Shown here: positions 1 through 12,272 of the stretch, in pieces | How positions within the stretch are numbered: position 1 is the stretch's first letter | Layout: every line of letters starts with the position of its first letter | Origin: Capsicum annuum | Lineage: Eukaryota > Streptophyta > Magnoliopsida > Solanales > Solanaceae | Assembly (NCBI RefSeq): GCF_002878395.1 | Contig: NC_061118.1 | Span: forward strand, 91,531,016 to 91,595,015 | Length of the DNA: 64,000 nucleotides | Direction of reading: 5' to 3' | The notes under the pieces: generated by a model | Database searches by the model: none | Told to the model about the DNA's origin: nothing | Seen by the model: the letters and a program-made list of their open reading frames with translations, nothing else | Made by a program: the position numbers and the translations under genes

Positions 1-662
1 TAAGAGTAATAAGACATATGTACCTAATAATCTCTATAGATTAGATTTATGAAAAGGTAAGTGAATGTTACTTCAAACTTTGAACTTCAAAAAATCTTCA
101 GTGGGAGTTAACTAATCCTTCACTTGGAAGCTACTCTAATTTATTCTTCACCCAAAATTAATACAATAAATATCCCCAAAAATGAAAACTAATGAGTAGA
201 CAAATTTCCAATAATTAGGAATTGATTCAATGATCTCCAAAGAAATAGGGTTTGATTCTATATAAGGAAATTTGGGATCAGCTGCATGTATTTACATTCT
301 TGCCCTTGGGCTGCATTTTATACTGGGTCGCGATTGCAGAAGCTTGTTAGCAATCGTGGCCACCACGAGCAGAGTCACGCGATCGCAGTATATTGACCTG
401 CTTGGTTGACTGCGATCGCGGTCCTCAGACTGTGATCATGATAATTGAGGCTATGTTCTGCTCCAGGTCTTCAAACTTCACTTCTTTCCTTCTTTTGATC
501 TTTTTCAGCACGCATCTACATATTTTAACCTTATTACCTATGAGCCTGTAAAATATAGATATTAGTGCATTTAATCACAAATATTTTCTTAATTATTTAT
601 TCAAACCATGGTAATGTGCACGAATGATGAGTGTGAATGAGTGGTAAATTCACCACTTATCA
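1..662 (-). repeat. 3' LTR of the Athila element (partial)
   Basis: This aligns with 8493-8956, for example the blocks around 60-120 and 8540-8600. The inner edge is set by CTTATCA at 662 followed directly by ACACCCCCAACTT. On the minus strand this reads as a purine tract followed by TGATAAGTGG, the expected LTR start. Positions about 476-662 have no counterpart in the other LTR because that copy is truncated. Confidence 0.85.
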
Positions 663-675
663 ACACCCCCAACTT
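663..675 (-). other. Polypurine tract of the Athila element
   Basis: On the minus strand this reads AAGTTGGGGGTGT, immediately 5' of the 3' LTR. It is the plus-strand primer site in LTR retrotransposons. A similar CACCCCCAACTTAG occurs at about 1503-1516, which could be a duplicated purine tract inside the noncoding 3' region. Confidence 0.75.
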
Positions 676-2829
676 AAAGTCATGCTTGTCCTCAAGCAAC
701 AATACCTCGTACCATGAGACAATGCACATTTATGCCCACATAAGATAACCCAATGATCACAATGGCATCAAGCTTAGTTACTACCTCAAGTAGCTCTTTA
801 AAGTTGGGCAAATCTATTTTTCGACACCCCTCAACATAAAATGCAATAATCAAGGATGCAAAAGACTTCAAAGAGAAATAATGTAACTATCACTGATACT
901 CTAGGAGTGACTCACTTTTTTATCTCAACCACACTATACTCCTTTTGCCTCTTTTCTCAGAAGATGACAAAATCACCCACCTCAACTTGTTCACATGCCT
1001 CCTCACTAAAAAGAAAATTTCACACACTAAGCTACCAAATATGCAACAAAGAATTTAAGAAAAAACTCTCTCTCTCTCTCATAAAAACTCTCTATGCTAA
1101 CAAGTGTCATGCCATAGGCTTGGCCCTATTTTTAATCGCCACTACAATAAATGTACAAGGTTGGAGATCACAAAGGACATTTGAGCTTGTAACATAGGTT
1201 CAGGGTAGGGTAGGATATCATTTAAGAACAACATAGCTTATACCCTCCTTGAAAATAAACATCACACTATTTAATCCACCTTTGAGTATGGGCCACTACT
1301 CTTTGTTTTCTCTCTTTTCACATGTGCCTACTTTTTGCCTCCTTGTTTCACCCATTTCCTTTCATTTCTTTTTCTTGCAAATTTCATGCAATTCTTTCCT
1401 TTGATGGGTCCTTTTTTTTCTTACCGATTTTCTCTCAAAGCTTAACTTATAGGCATTCACTTACAAATTCGTGGCCCAAAGTTACTTCCTTCAATTGTCA
1501 CCACCCCCAACTTAGTCTTTTAGCCTCGAGTTTTATTTTTAAGTTAGAGGAGGGCATGGTTCAAAAGAGGGATAAAAGTTGAAAGGCTCACAACTTGTAA
1601 TGTATTTGCCAAAGAAAGGTCCTAAGGCTCAAAATGGGTGACTAGGGACAACATCTATACACGGGTAGGTTTTTTAGGCTAGGTAAGGTTCTAATATCAC
1701 CAAGATAGCCTAAGATCATATCTCTAACAAAATACAATCAAAATTTAACCTTAAGAGACTAATGGGGCAAGTTATAGATGACACTAGTATACATGAGATC
1801 TAAACAAACAAACTCACCACACATAGCATGTGAACTCGCCAAGGAGGCTCGATTGCCGCTCACGTTAGAGACAAAAATAGAGTATCTCTCAATATGTACA
1901 AGCAAAAGATTTTGAAGTCACACAAATAGAATAAGTTTTGTTATAAGGTTGCTCACGTCCATGCCCTTGATTTGTGAAAAATTTTAAATAGAGGTGGTGG
2001 GGGGGGGGGGTTGCTTTGCATTTGCACAGCTCATAATTTGCTAACTTACAGCAACAACCTAAGCCTTTGTCTCACAATTTGGTTTTATTATATGGGCGAC
2101 CATATGGCTACTCAGATTTTGCCATAGGTATACAATGCAATTATAAATTTCCAATGCCACAGGTACTCAAACTTTCCTTACATTTACGACCTCGATGCCC
2201 CGGGTACTCAGACTTTCCCTACACCCATGGCTCAAAAAACTAATAACGATGCTTTTTCTTAAGAATGTCATCACTCAATCTATCATAGGAAAAAGTTCAT
2301 CCACAATTAAGAAAACACAGGTCGTCTCGCACACCCCTAACTTAGGGACCTGAAGTGCCCTTACTAAAGCCAATTTAAGAAGTACAAGGGTTAAGAAGGC
2401 TCTCTTAAACAGCAGCTTGAAAAATTAATTAGATGCCACGATTTTACCGATAGGTCCACGGTCGTGGCACCACAATCATGGTCCCGCAAAGAGTTTCAAG
2501 CAATAATTGTAAAGGAGTACATTCTTTCCGGCGTGGAATTCACATCTTAAAATGAGAGCATCATGCCATTTCTTCATTTTCTCCTTATACAATGTTGAGC
2601 TCTCATAAGCCATGAGTCAAAAATATTTCAACTCGTGGAGTTTTATAACCCTGACCTCGGAGGCTTCTCCCTAATTCATGTTCAACTTCTTTAAAGCCCA
2701 CAAGGCTTTATGCTCAAGCTCGATGGGCAAATGACATGCTTTTTTGAACACTAATTGGTAGGGATACATGCCAATTGGGGTCCTGTAGGCCGTTCTATAA
2801 GCCCAAAGTATTTTATCGAGTTGCCTTGC
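676..2829 (-). other. Noncoding 3' interior of the Athila element
   Basis: This stretch lies between integrase and the purine tract. Athila elements often carry a third, env-like frame here, but I see no convincing one. It contains a G run at about 1996-2010 and short diverged repeats of a GGTACTCAnACTTTCC-like motif at about 2160-2220. The open frames on the plus strand (856-1197, 1322-1582) look random. Confidence 0.6.
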
Positions 2830-3309
2830 CTAATTGGTTTGGCATATATTCACCGTCTTCTTAAGTATTGCCTTGATTTCTCGATTTAAGACTTTGACTT
2901 GGCCACTCGTTTGGGGGTGATATGGAGTGGCCACTTTGTGCTTAACTCCATACTTGTCAAGAAGGGCCCCAAATAGCCGATTGTAAGAATATGAGCCTCC
3001 ATCACTAATGATGGCATGCAATGTTTCAAACCTTGTAAAGATGCTCTTTTTCAAAAAGGAGGTAACTCTTCTTCTCTCATTATTGGGGAGTGCCAGGGCT
3101 TCTACCCATTTAGAAAAATAGTCAACCGTTACCACTATGTATTTGTTTCCAAATGAGTTCACAAATGGACTCATAAAGTCAATTCCCCACATATCAAAGA
3201 GTTCAACTTTGAGGTTTGGTTTGAGGGGAATTTCATGTCTTCTTGAGATACCACCTTGCATTTCGCATTGGTGATAAGATTTTACCAACTCAATGGCATC
3301 CTTATGCAT
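2830..3309 (-). pseudogene. Athila integrase fragment, catalytic Glu replaced
   Basis: The 159-residue frame covers the integrase catalytic core that joins retrotransposon cDNA to the host chromosome. The first Asp is visible in WGIDFM (about residue 43) and the second in ISDGG (about residue 103), followed by YHPQTSGQV. In active Athila copies the third acidic residue falls in GQVEVSNRE. Here the matching position reads GQVKVLNRE, a Lys, so the DDE triad is broken. The N-terminal HHCC finger is not in this frame, and no GPY or C-terminal part is clear. It lies downstream of RNase H, in normal gypsy order. Confidence 0.85.
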
Positions 3310-3705
3310 AGATGGCCAATAATATCCATATTGAAAGATTTTGGCGGCGGTATAGATCCCACTATGGTGACCACCGTAAGGTGAGAAATGTCAAGCTTTA
3401 ATTATCTCATTTATCTCGACCTCCATAATGCACCACCTAATAACATCATCCGTGCACTCCCAAAATAGGAATAGATCATCCCAAAAATATCTTTTAGTAT
3501 CAAATAAGAACCGTTTCTTTTAGTGGTAGCTAATTTCCTCCAGAAGTACACCACTTACATAGTTGTCATAGTCGGCATGCTATGGTGAGATTTTTCCCTC
3601 AGTGGATATAACCAATTCATCGAGAAAAACATCATTAATTTCAATTTCTCTATGCCTTTCATGATTACCTTAAAGATGCAAGAGATGGTCGACAACTTGG
3701 TTTAT

Positions 3706-3999
3706 TCACCCCTTTTGATCTTTTACCTCAAAGTTGAATTCTCGCAAGAGCAAAATCCATCTAATTAAGTGCAGTTTTTCTTCCTTCTTGGACATGAGGT
3801 ACTTAAGTGCGGCATGATCCGTGTGCACCACTACTTTCATGCCTAAAAAATAGGCATAAAATTTTTCAAAAGCATACACGACTGCCAATAACTCTTGTTC
3901 GGTAATGATATAGTTGCATTGAACATCATTCAAGGTTTTGTTTGCATAATAGATAGTATGAAAGAGATTTTCCTTGCATTGACCTAATATCGCATCCAA
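3706..3999 (-). pseudogene. RNase H domain fragment of the Athila pol
   Basis: The 97-residue frame resembles the gypsy RNase H domain, which removes the RNA strand of the RNA-DNA hybrid. Diagnostic strings are [29 protein letters not shown] and [11 protein letters not shown], the last carrying a catalytic Asp. The expected HxGxxN segment at the end is cut short after VKDQKG by a stop. It sits between the RT and integrase pieces on the same strand. Confidence 0.85.
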
Positions 4000-4193
4000 T
4001 ACAGTCCCACTTCATCTGACATTACCTCAAAAGGGGATGACCAATTCGCGGCCACAATGATTGGGGCCGAAACTAGCAATTCCTTGAGGCGATCAAAGAA
4101 TTTTAAATATGCCTTATCAAAGTTAAATTTAGTCTTCTTCTCAAGGATTTTGCACATTGGCTGAGCTATCTAGGAGAGATCCTTGATGAAACA

Positions 4194-4761
4194 TCAATAA
4201 AATCTGGCATGTACTAGAAAATACCTAATATCCTTTACGGATATGAGGGGTGGTAGCTTGGAAATTCCCTCTACCTTGGCTTGATCGACTTGAATGCCTT
4301 TCCCCAATATATTGTGGCCCAAGACAATACCTTCCTTGACCATGAAATTGTATTTTACCCAATTTAGGACAAGGTTGGTTTCCACGTATTTTTCAAACAC
4401 CTTGCTTAGATTTTCAAGACATGATTCAAAATAAGCTCCCCACCACCGAGAAGTCATCCATAAAGACCTCCATTGAATCATTAACCATATCCACAAATAT
4501 GGAAAACATGCAATATTAGAAAGTTGTCGGGGCATTACATAACCTAAAGGGCATTCACTTGAATGAGAACGTCCCATATGGGCAAGTAAAAGTTATTTTT
4601 TCTTGGTCCTCCGGGGTGATACAAATTTTATTGTACCCCAAGTAACCATCCAAGAAACAATTCCATCCCCGCCCGGCAAATCTATCCAACATTTGGTCCA
4701 TGAGCATCGAAAAATGGTCTTTCTTGATCCACGAGTTTAACTTCCGATAATCCATGCACAC
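4194..4761 (-). pseudogene. Reverse transcriptase core of the Athila pol, broken
   Basis: Two overlapping frames give the RT fingers and palm. CMDYRKLN, DHFSMLMDQML and FLDGYLGYNKI (with a catalytic Asp) come first, then PEDQEKITFTCPYGTF. Beyond the stop at about 4556, reading on near 4455 gives VFMDDFSV, the equivalent of the YxDD active site. The stops and frame changes between these pieces mean no full RT can be made. The family match is strong from the motifs; the exact limits of the domain are estimated. Confidence 0.85.
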
Positions 4762-4946
4762 CCGTCATCTAGTGATCGGTCGAATAGGGATCAGATTATT
4801 TTTTTTATTTTCAACCACTGTGATGCCACTCTTTTATGGGACACATTGTACTGGGGTCACCCAAGTACTATTGGATATTGGATAGATTACCCCCTTGTCA
4901 AGCCATTTGATGATTTCTTTCTTTACAGCCTCTTGCATAGGTTGGT

Positions 4947-5826
4947 TTAGTCTTCTTTGGTGTTCCACACTTGGCACATAATCTTTTCAAGTTTAATTTT
5001 GAGGGAACGAATTCTGGGAGCCATTCCTATAATGTTTGCGATTGTCCATCCAATAGCTCGAATGGACTTTTTCACCACCAACTTCAATGTGTCCACTTGA
5101 GAGGGTTCAGGGTCATTTGCAATAATGATTGGTAATGTATCTTCTTCCCAAGAACAAGTATTTGAGATGGGGTGGCAAAGGTTTAAAATCAACCTTGGAT
5201 GGCTCAAGAATTGATGGTCTTGCGGGGGAGGGGATCTTACGGGTTTTAAGATCAAGATCCAACTTCATTGGGTTCTTGGTATAAGATCCAAGTCCCGTTA
5301 GGGATGCAACCACTTCATCAAATTTTTTTACTTCTTCCCTTCCGTAATTCCATAACACTCCTACAAAAGGATCATCCAACAAGTTCACATTGATATAATT
5401 TTTCACCTCTCTATCAATAACATCAATCACCAAGATAACTTGCAAGTCCACTGGTTACTTCATGGACTTGCATACATTGAAGGATACCTCCTCATTATTC
5501 AACCAAAACTTCATCTCGCTGGACTTCACATCCACCAAAACCTTCCCGGTAGCTAATAATGGTCTTCCAATAATAATAAAAACTTCAACATCCATTGCAA
5601 AATCCAAGATCATAAAGTTGGTCGAGAAGAGAAACTGGTCCACTTTTACTAGAATATCATAAAGAATTCCCATCGGCTTCTTGATGGTCCGGTTGAGGTA
5701 GGTGTCAGCTTCCCCTATCCAATCTTGTGGAATATCGCATAAGAAATTAGATTTACACTTGCCCAAGGTCGCATAATGCCTTTGTAAACTTGAACACTCT
5801 GATGGTGCATGGAATAGAAAAAGCAC
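4947..5826 (-). pseudogene. Protease region and pol linker of the Athila element
   Basis: The frame at 5455-5826 contains KKPMGILYDILVKVDQF, ILDFAMDVEVFIIIGRPLL and FNVCKSMK. These match the C-terminal half of the retropepsin-like domain and its border with pol in Athila polyproteins. The DTG or DLG active-site motif would lie just upstream, where the frame is broken, and I cannot point to it. The frames at 5113-5451 and 4947-5255 overlap in different phases and read as the linker before RT. Confidence 0.7.
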
Positions 5827-5844
5827 CGGGGTCTTTCCTCTTTT

Positions 5845-7436
5845 TCATAATGGGCTTGACATAATGGCACTACAATGATGTGTTACTTCTATTATTTCAT
5901 CCTCCACAAGCCACTTCTTAGATACCAAATCCTTAATAAATTTAGCATATCCCGGTATATCTTGCAAAGCCTCAAGCCTAATTAAAGGAATATTAATAGA
6001 TAGGGTACTAAATTTATCGAAGAATTTGTTAAGCTTTACATTTTCTCCCTTTTGTGTGAACCACTTAGGGAAAGGGGGAGGAATATTTTCAACCATTTGC
6101 CTTTGACTTTTCAACCACAATCTCCCTTGGCTTTGGATCATTATCATTGGACCTTTTTCTCTTCGCCTTTGTTTGCTCATCATCTTTTTCACTGGGGTTG
6201 TCAAGTTCAATATCATTTCCAAGACTCTTTCGATCCCGAGTGATCATAGCATTTGTTACCTTTCCACTTGGCATTTCTTCACTTTGCCTTTCCATAAGAT
6301 AATTCAATATTTGATTCACCTTTGCTTGTAGTTATTAAATGGCAGTTGATTGGGATGCAACCATTTGGTAGAGCATTGAGAACTTGCTTTCAATTTCATT
6401 CACCATTATACTGGTCCTCTCAACACTACTAAATATTCGAGCCAAAGTTTCTTCATTGATTCCCCCTTCTTTTCTACATTGTGCCATGCCTAGACTTTCA
6501 TGGTTCTGACCTTGATTCCTGCCTTGCCTTTGAGAGGCAAGGTGGAAACCCTCTAAACACTTAGGCAATACACTCAACTTGTCATCAAGCACATCTTCCT
6601 CTACACTTTCACATGGTGTAAGCTCTCTTGCACTTATCATATTTACACTTCAAATTGGGACTCCCAACATATGCTCAATTAGGAGCTAAAGGCATACCAT
6701 CATCTTGACCATATTCGCATCCTTCTCCTCCTCTTCACCTTTTTCTTGTTGACATACAAAGAATGGGGAGGGAGCCCCCAAATCCACCTTGGCATCCTTT
6801 ATGTCCCAACCTATAGATGAAATTGTTATTTGATCTAAAACTTTTGATGTAACACCATATGGCAATTTAATGAATGATCCACCAGATACATTGTCCACTA
6901 TAACTTTGTTTAGTTGGTCCAATTCCCTATAGAAAATTTGGAGAAGCATTTTCTTCGGCATCTCATGGTTAGGGAACTTCAAGAGCTTCTCCTTGAATAT
7001 TCCCCAAGCTTCGTACCACGATTCTTCATGGAATTGGCAAAATTTAACAATTTTATCCCGTAATTGTAACATCTTCGAAGGTAGGAAGTATTGACTAAAG
7101 AAGGCCTCTGTAAGACTCATCCATGAGGTGATGGACCTGGCGGGTAAAGATCTTAGCCATAACACCGCCTTTCCCGTTAAAGAGAATAGAAAAAGGCGTA
7201 ATCGGATGGACTTTTGAGATATGTGTGCAATATTGAAAGGGGCACAAACTTCTATAATGTTCTTCATGTGTAAATTTGGGTCCTCGTGATATTGACCCCC
7301 AAAAAGTCCCTTTAGAAGAAGAAACTATAGTATTACACTTGAAATATAAAATACTTCACTTCCCTCAGTGGGGGAAATGCGAATAGCACTCTCATGATAT
7401 TTGGTACCAAGATAATCTGAGCCTTCTTGACTCATG
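5845..7436 (-). pseudogene. gag of the Athila element, broken
   Basis: Gag packages the element RNA. From about 7310, HEDPNLHMKNIIEVC is followed by LFSLTGKAVLWLRSLP and SWYEAWGIFKEKLLKFPNH. These correspond to the conserved gag core (PxxHxxxF, L.G.A..WL..LP, ESLYEAWERFK). The core frame is 6686-7267. Further pieces lie in 6335-6640, 6089-6319 and 5845-6222 in shifting frames, and the last ends with LEALQDIPGYAKFIKDL, typical of the gag to protease boundary. The upstream start near 7436 is uncertain. Confidence 0.8.
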
Positions 7437-7558
7437 ATCATGTGGAAAGAATAATGGTTACCTAATCAAAAATCAAAGACAACAAAGAATTAAATCAAAA
7501 TCACCATGGGTACACCTAAGTAAAAATCATACCGCACAAATGAAATCTAAATTCCACT

Positions 7559-7575
7559 CCCCGGCAATAGCACCA
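7559..7575 (-). other. Primer binding site of the Athila element
   Basis: The minus strand reads TGGTGCTATTGCCGGGG directly inside the 5' LTR. Athila and Tat elements commonly carry TGGCGCCGTTGCCGGGG at this place, a tRNA-complementary PBS. The two differences fit C-to-T decay. Confidence 0.7.
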
Positions 7576-8956
7576 TTTTCGATAACACACAACTTACATA
7601 TTAATTTAAGTGCAAGGTGGTCGCCGTTAATATATTTACCCAACTTTGAGTCGGGGTCGAATCCACGAGGAACAATGTGAGTGGCTATCAAATTAGCTCT
7701 AAATAATGGATACTTACTAAATTTAAACCTAGAATACATGTATGTAAATAAAATGGGGGTTTTAAAAAGTGTTGAAACTAATGTTTATTTATTGATGTTT
7801 AAAGTACTAAATTGAGGCTACAAATAATTTAGAGTATAATAAGTTAAATGGATCTTGGTACTATGCTTTCATAGGAGCAAGTTATGTATAGGATTATAAA
7901 GATTCAGCACAAATTCTAATCGTTGATGATGTGGTAGGCTAGGCTTAAAGTCCTTGAGGCTAGTTCTTCAACAAAACCTCAAAGATGTCACTCATTGACT
8001 CTTTTGATTACCTAACGAGTGTGTCAATTAGAGCCACCCAATACCTCAATTAGGCACCCCTATTTCTAGGATAGTATCGAAAGGATAGTCAACCTCATAA
8101 TTACCCTTGTGTCTAAGATAGTGAAAATTAGCAAACTAAGCCCAATAATTGTCTACTATTGCCTTGGTACCCACATCCCTCTTTCAAGGATGATGAGGGT
8201 TCCTAAAGTTCACCCAAACCCCACTTTCAAAGATGGTTTAGGCTTTCAAGAGCTTGGGGTTTTAACCCTCAAACCCATTTTGGGTATTTAGGGCTTTCAC
8301 CCATAATTCTCATTTTCACCCACAAACCCATTTTGGGTATTTAGGGCTTTTACCCATAAATCCCAATCAATTTACTCTAAAAATAGTAGAACCAAACACC
8401 AACACATTAGCATATACATAAATAAATCATAACCCACACATAAATACAGCCTATTCTAACATAATCCCAGGAGGAAGAACTAGCTACCCACAAGATTAAT
8501 AAGCAAGATATACCCAATAATCTCCACTGATTAGATTTATAAAAGGCTAAGTGAATGTTACTTCAAAACTTTGAACTTCAACAAATATTCAATGGGAGTT
8601 AACTAATCCCTCACTTAGAAGCTACTCCAATGTATTCTTCACCTAAAATTAATATAATAAATGTCCCCCAAAAATGGAAACTAAGGAGTAGACAAAGTTC
8701 CAATAATTGGGAATTGATTCAATCATCTCCAAAGAGATAGGGTTTGAGTCTATATACGGATATTTGGGATCAGCTGCATACATTTACGTTCCTGCCCTTG
8801 GGTTGTATTTTCCACTAGGCCACGATTGTGGGAGCTTGTTCACATTCACGGCCATCACGACTACGAGCAGAGTCATGTGATCACGGTATGCTGACCTACT
8901 TGGCTGACCACAATCGCGGTAACTGAGGCTATGTTCTGGTCCAGGTCTTCAAACTT
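7576..8956 (-). repeat. 5' LTR of the Athila element, outer end missing
   Basis: Its right part (8493-8956) matches 1-475 of the 3' LTR. The left limit is set by the PBS. Comparing the two copies, the full LTR would be about 1.57 kb. Homology ends at about 8956, where the other LTR continues for another 187 bp. A 54 bp period internal duplication lies at 8271-8359 (motif CCCATTTTGGGTATTTAGGG twice). Confidence 0.8.
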
Positions 8957-9273
8957 TCTGACCAATAGGTCAAAATGAGCCCAGGTGCCTCAAGACACAA
9001 ACCAAATATCCACCTAGCCTAAAATCAATATTTTAGAGCTGCTAGAATAGTCATAATTTACATTCGAGGTCACTTGACTAAAGTTTTTGCCCGGCGTCCA
9101 TTTGGAACCAGCGAAGACTTCAAAATAGGGAATTGGCTCTAAAAACCAAAATAATTGTCCAGTAACCGAACTGTCAACTTCAGCAAGTCATAAATGACTT
9201 GGGACAGCTATAGAAAATCCCTAATGACAAAAATAAGTGTAAATATGAAAAAATGACATGGAGGGTCATTACA
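8957..9273 (-). repeat. 3' LTR fragment of the chromovirus element
   Basis: On the minus strand, TGTAATGACCCTCCATGTCA begins directly after the end of the polyprotein region. Nightshade chromovirus LTRs that I know start with TGTRATGACCC. Only about 317 bp remain before the junction with the Athila LTR. Confidence 0.6.
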
Positions 9274-9289
9274 ATATCCACTACTAAAG

Positions 9290-10480
9290 GAACTTTCATT
9301 TGGAAAATTAAGGATTGGGTGTACCTGGAGTCTTGAACAGGTGAGGATACTGTGTTCATATCTCGTTCCCGATCTCTCAAGTGGCCTCCTCCACTAGGAG
9401 ATGCCTCTATTGAACCTTAACTACAGGAATCTCCCTAGTGCGCAATCACCTAATATTAACAGCCAAAATGAGCTTAGGCTCCTCCACGAAGGTCAACTGC
9501 TCATCCAACTGGACTGAGTCCTACCTAAGAACAAAAGATGGATCGGGAATGTATCACTGGAAGATAGAAACATCAGCAAAATATAGAGGTAAATCTAACT
9601 CATAAGTCACCTCACCAACTGGACAAAGAATATCGAAAGGTCCAATATATTTGGGATTGAGATTGACTTTCCCCTCAAACCTCGTTATACCCTTCATGAT
9701 ACATAGAGGAATACTTGATCACCAACTACAAATTTTAAGGCACAAAGCTTACAGTCTGCATAGGCCTTCTGCCTACTCTGAGTTGCTTTCAACTACCCTG
9801 AATAACCGTGACTCTATCCAGTGACTTGACTCCTGAAGCAAATCCGTCCCATGGGGTCGAATCTCGAAAGTATCAAACCATCCAAATAGAGAACGATATC
9901 TCCTACCATACAACGACTCAAATGGTGCCATCTCAATGCTCGAATAATAACTATTGTTATAAACAAACTCTACTAAGGCTAAGGGCTCCTCCCACTGGCC
10001 TCCAAAATCCATAACACAAGGTAGGAGCATATCCTCAAGCATCTGAATAGTCCGCTCGGATTGGCCATCAGTCTAAGGATAAAAAGCTGGACTCAGATCT
10101 ACCTAAGTACTGTACTCCTCCTGAAAGGCTCTCCAAAATCTAGATGTGAACATGAAACCTCATTCTGAAATAATATATATGGGCACACCATGTAGATAGA
10201 CTATCTCACGAACATAGATGCAACCTAACCTCTCAGCAATAATGACATCTGAATAGGAATAAAATATGTTAACTTGGTCAATCGGCCCTTGGTGACCCGA
10301 ATACCATTGAAACTACGAGAAGTACGGGGTAAGCCACTAACAAAATCCATGGTAATCTATTCCCACTTCTATTCAGGAATGGTCAATCTCTGAATCAAAT
10401 TACCTGGATATTGATGCTCGGACTTCACCTGCTGACAACAAAGGCAATGAGATAAATAGTCCTCCACATCTCTCTTCATG
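9290..10480 (-). pseudogene. Integrase and C-terminal region of the chromovirus pol
   Basis: The clearest frame (9773-10042) reads GGQWEEPLALVEFVYNNSYY then APFESLYGRRYRSLFGWF. This is the C-terminal part of the gypsy integrase core in chromoviruses. Further downstream on the minus strand, SQSQIYWTFRYSLS-like and GGGHLRDRERDMNT-like pieces in broken frames correspond to the KLSPRYIGPFEI and EATWEREDEM segments around the chromodomain. I cannot trace an intact chromodomain. Upstream (10050-10480) integrase core sequence is present only as broken frames. Confidence 0.7.
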
Positions 10481-10824
10481 CCACTCTACCAATAATGTTG
10501 TCTTAAATCTCTATACATCTTAGTTGTGCCTAGATGAATAAAATATCTAGAGTTGTAAGCCTCATGTAGAAAACACTGAATCAAGTCATCAATCCTTGAA
10601 ATACAAATATGGCTATCGAATCACAAAACACCCTCAAAATATATGGTGTTCCTCTCGAACTCACCACTCAACACCTGATCATGAAGAAAGCGAAGGTTAC
10701 TATCCTCAAACTATTGATCTTAAATCTGCTCAAAAAGTAAAGATCTCACCTCAACACTAGCAAGAATCCTCCTAGGATCTGAAATATCGAGAAGAACCAT
10801 CTAGCTGGATAAGGACTGAATGTC

Positions 10825-12272
10825 CTATGCCAACGGCCTCTGAGAAACTGAAATACAAGACAAGCTACCCATACTCATTGTCTTCCAACTTAAGGCATCT
10901 GCTACCATATTAGCCTTGCCCAAATGATACAAGATGAAAATATCATAATTCTTAAGCAACTCAAACCATCTAAGTTGTCTAGTATTAAGCTCTCCCTGGG
11001 TCATAAGATGTTGAAGACTATAATGATCAGTGAAAACCTCACAATGCACGCTATACAAATAATGCCTCCAAATCTTATGTGTAAAAACTACTGTTGCCAA
11101 CTCTAAATCATGAGTGGGGTAGTTGCGCTCGTATACCTTAAAATGTCTTGAAGCATAAACAATAATACGACCCTGCTACATTAATACACAACCTACACCA
11201 ATACTGAAAGTATCACAAAACACAGTGAATCCCTCACCATCAATAGAAAGAGCTAAAACAAAAGTTGAAGTAAGAAAGTCCTTGAGCTTTCCAAAGCTCA
11301 ACTCACCTCCTTAGACCATCGGAAAGGAACCTCCTTCCGTAATATGGTCATAAGTGCTGAAATAGTGGAAAAACCCTCGACAAATCATTGAAATAACTAG
11401 CTAAACCAATACAGCTACGAACCTCAGTCGGAGATGTAGGTCTAGCCCAATTATGAATTGCCTTAATCTTAGTTGGGTCTACCATAATACCATCCTTAGA
11501 CACCTTATCTCCAAGAAATGTCACTGACTTAAGAAAAAACTAACACTTAGAGAATTTGACAAAAGCACATGATCTCTTAAAGTCTAAAGCACAATCCTCA
11601 AATACTACGCATGTTCCTCTCTACTCCTCAAATATACAAGGATGTCATCGATGAACACAACCACAAAGAAATCAAAGTAAGGCCTGAACACTCGGTCTTA
11701 AATCCATAAATGAGGCTAGGGCATTAGTCAAGACAAATGACACCACCAAGAACTCAGAATGACCATAACGGGTCCTAAAGTTGTATTCAAGATATCCTCA
11801 GCCATATTCCTCAACTAATGGTAACCAGATCTCAGATCAATCTTAGAAAACACTGCTACATCCTGAAACTGGTCAAACAAATCATCAATGCAAGGCATAG
11901 GATAACGGTTCTTCATTATTACCTAATTAAGCTTCCTAAAATCAATAAACATACATATGGAGCCATCCTTCTTCTTCACAAACAACACAGGAGCTCCCTA
12001 ATGAGATGCAATTGGTCTAATAAAACCCTTACCAAGAAGATCCTAAAGCTGAGAATTCAACTCCTTAAGCTCGGTAGGAACCATACGGTAAGGTGATATA
12101 GAAATAGGTTGGGTGGTAGGCTCGAGATAATAGCAAATTCAACCTTACAAACAGGGGGAATACCAGGCAGGTCGGTAAGGAAAATATCAAAAAACTCACA
12201 AATTATAGAAACAGAGTCAAGTGATTGACTCTCCAAACTAGTATCCAAATATAAGTGAGATAAAACTCGCAA
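10825..12272 (-). pseudogene. Reverse transcriptase and RNase H of the chromovirus pol
   Basis: RNase H is readable at 10825-11100: ATVVFTHKIWRHYLYSVHCE, EVFTDHYSLQHLMTQ and ILYHLGKANMVADALS, matching the KIWRHYLYG, TDHKSLQ and GKANVVADALSRK landmarks. RT is more decayed. [11 protein letters not shown], the active-site segment, is on the minus strand at about 11640-11660, and FFDIFLTDLPGIPPV at 12057-12272 marks the start of the RT region. The frames between have many stops. Confidence 0.75.

Larger units (their letters stand above)
1..8956 (-). mobile_element. Athila-lineage Ty3/gypsy LTR retrotransposon, decayed, 3' LTR cut by window edge
   Basis: Two copies of one LTR (1-662 and about 7576-8956) flank a 6.9 kb interior. 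Read on the minus strand, it holds a PBS, gag, protease, RT, RNase H and integrase in the gypsy order, then a purine tract. Protein fragments match the Athila branch as I know it: GIDFMSPF and YHPQTSGQV in integrase, PEDQEKITFTCPYGTF in RT, and a PBS ending in TTGCCGGGG. All domains carry stops or frameshifts, so the copy is dead. Its outermost 5' LTR segment (about 190 bp, judged against the other LTR) is missing at 8956, where a chromovirus LTR fragment begins. The missing left end lies before base 1. Confidence 0.88.

Noticed and set aside
856..1582. Two plus-strand open frames (113 and 86 codons)
   Set aside because: They lie in the noncoding 3' part of the Athila element on the opposite strand, and the sequences are low in complexity with no family resemblance.
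1990..2012. G run as a possible G-quadruplex or regulatory site
   Set aside because: It is a plain homopolymer in a decayed retrotransposon interior, with nothing to suggest a function.
7527..7739. Minus-strand 70-codon frame
   Set aside because: It covers the PBS and the LTR start, so it is an accidental reading of LTR sequence.
9808..10014. Plus-strand frame of 68 codons
   Set aside because: It is the antisense of the chromovirus integrase fragment.
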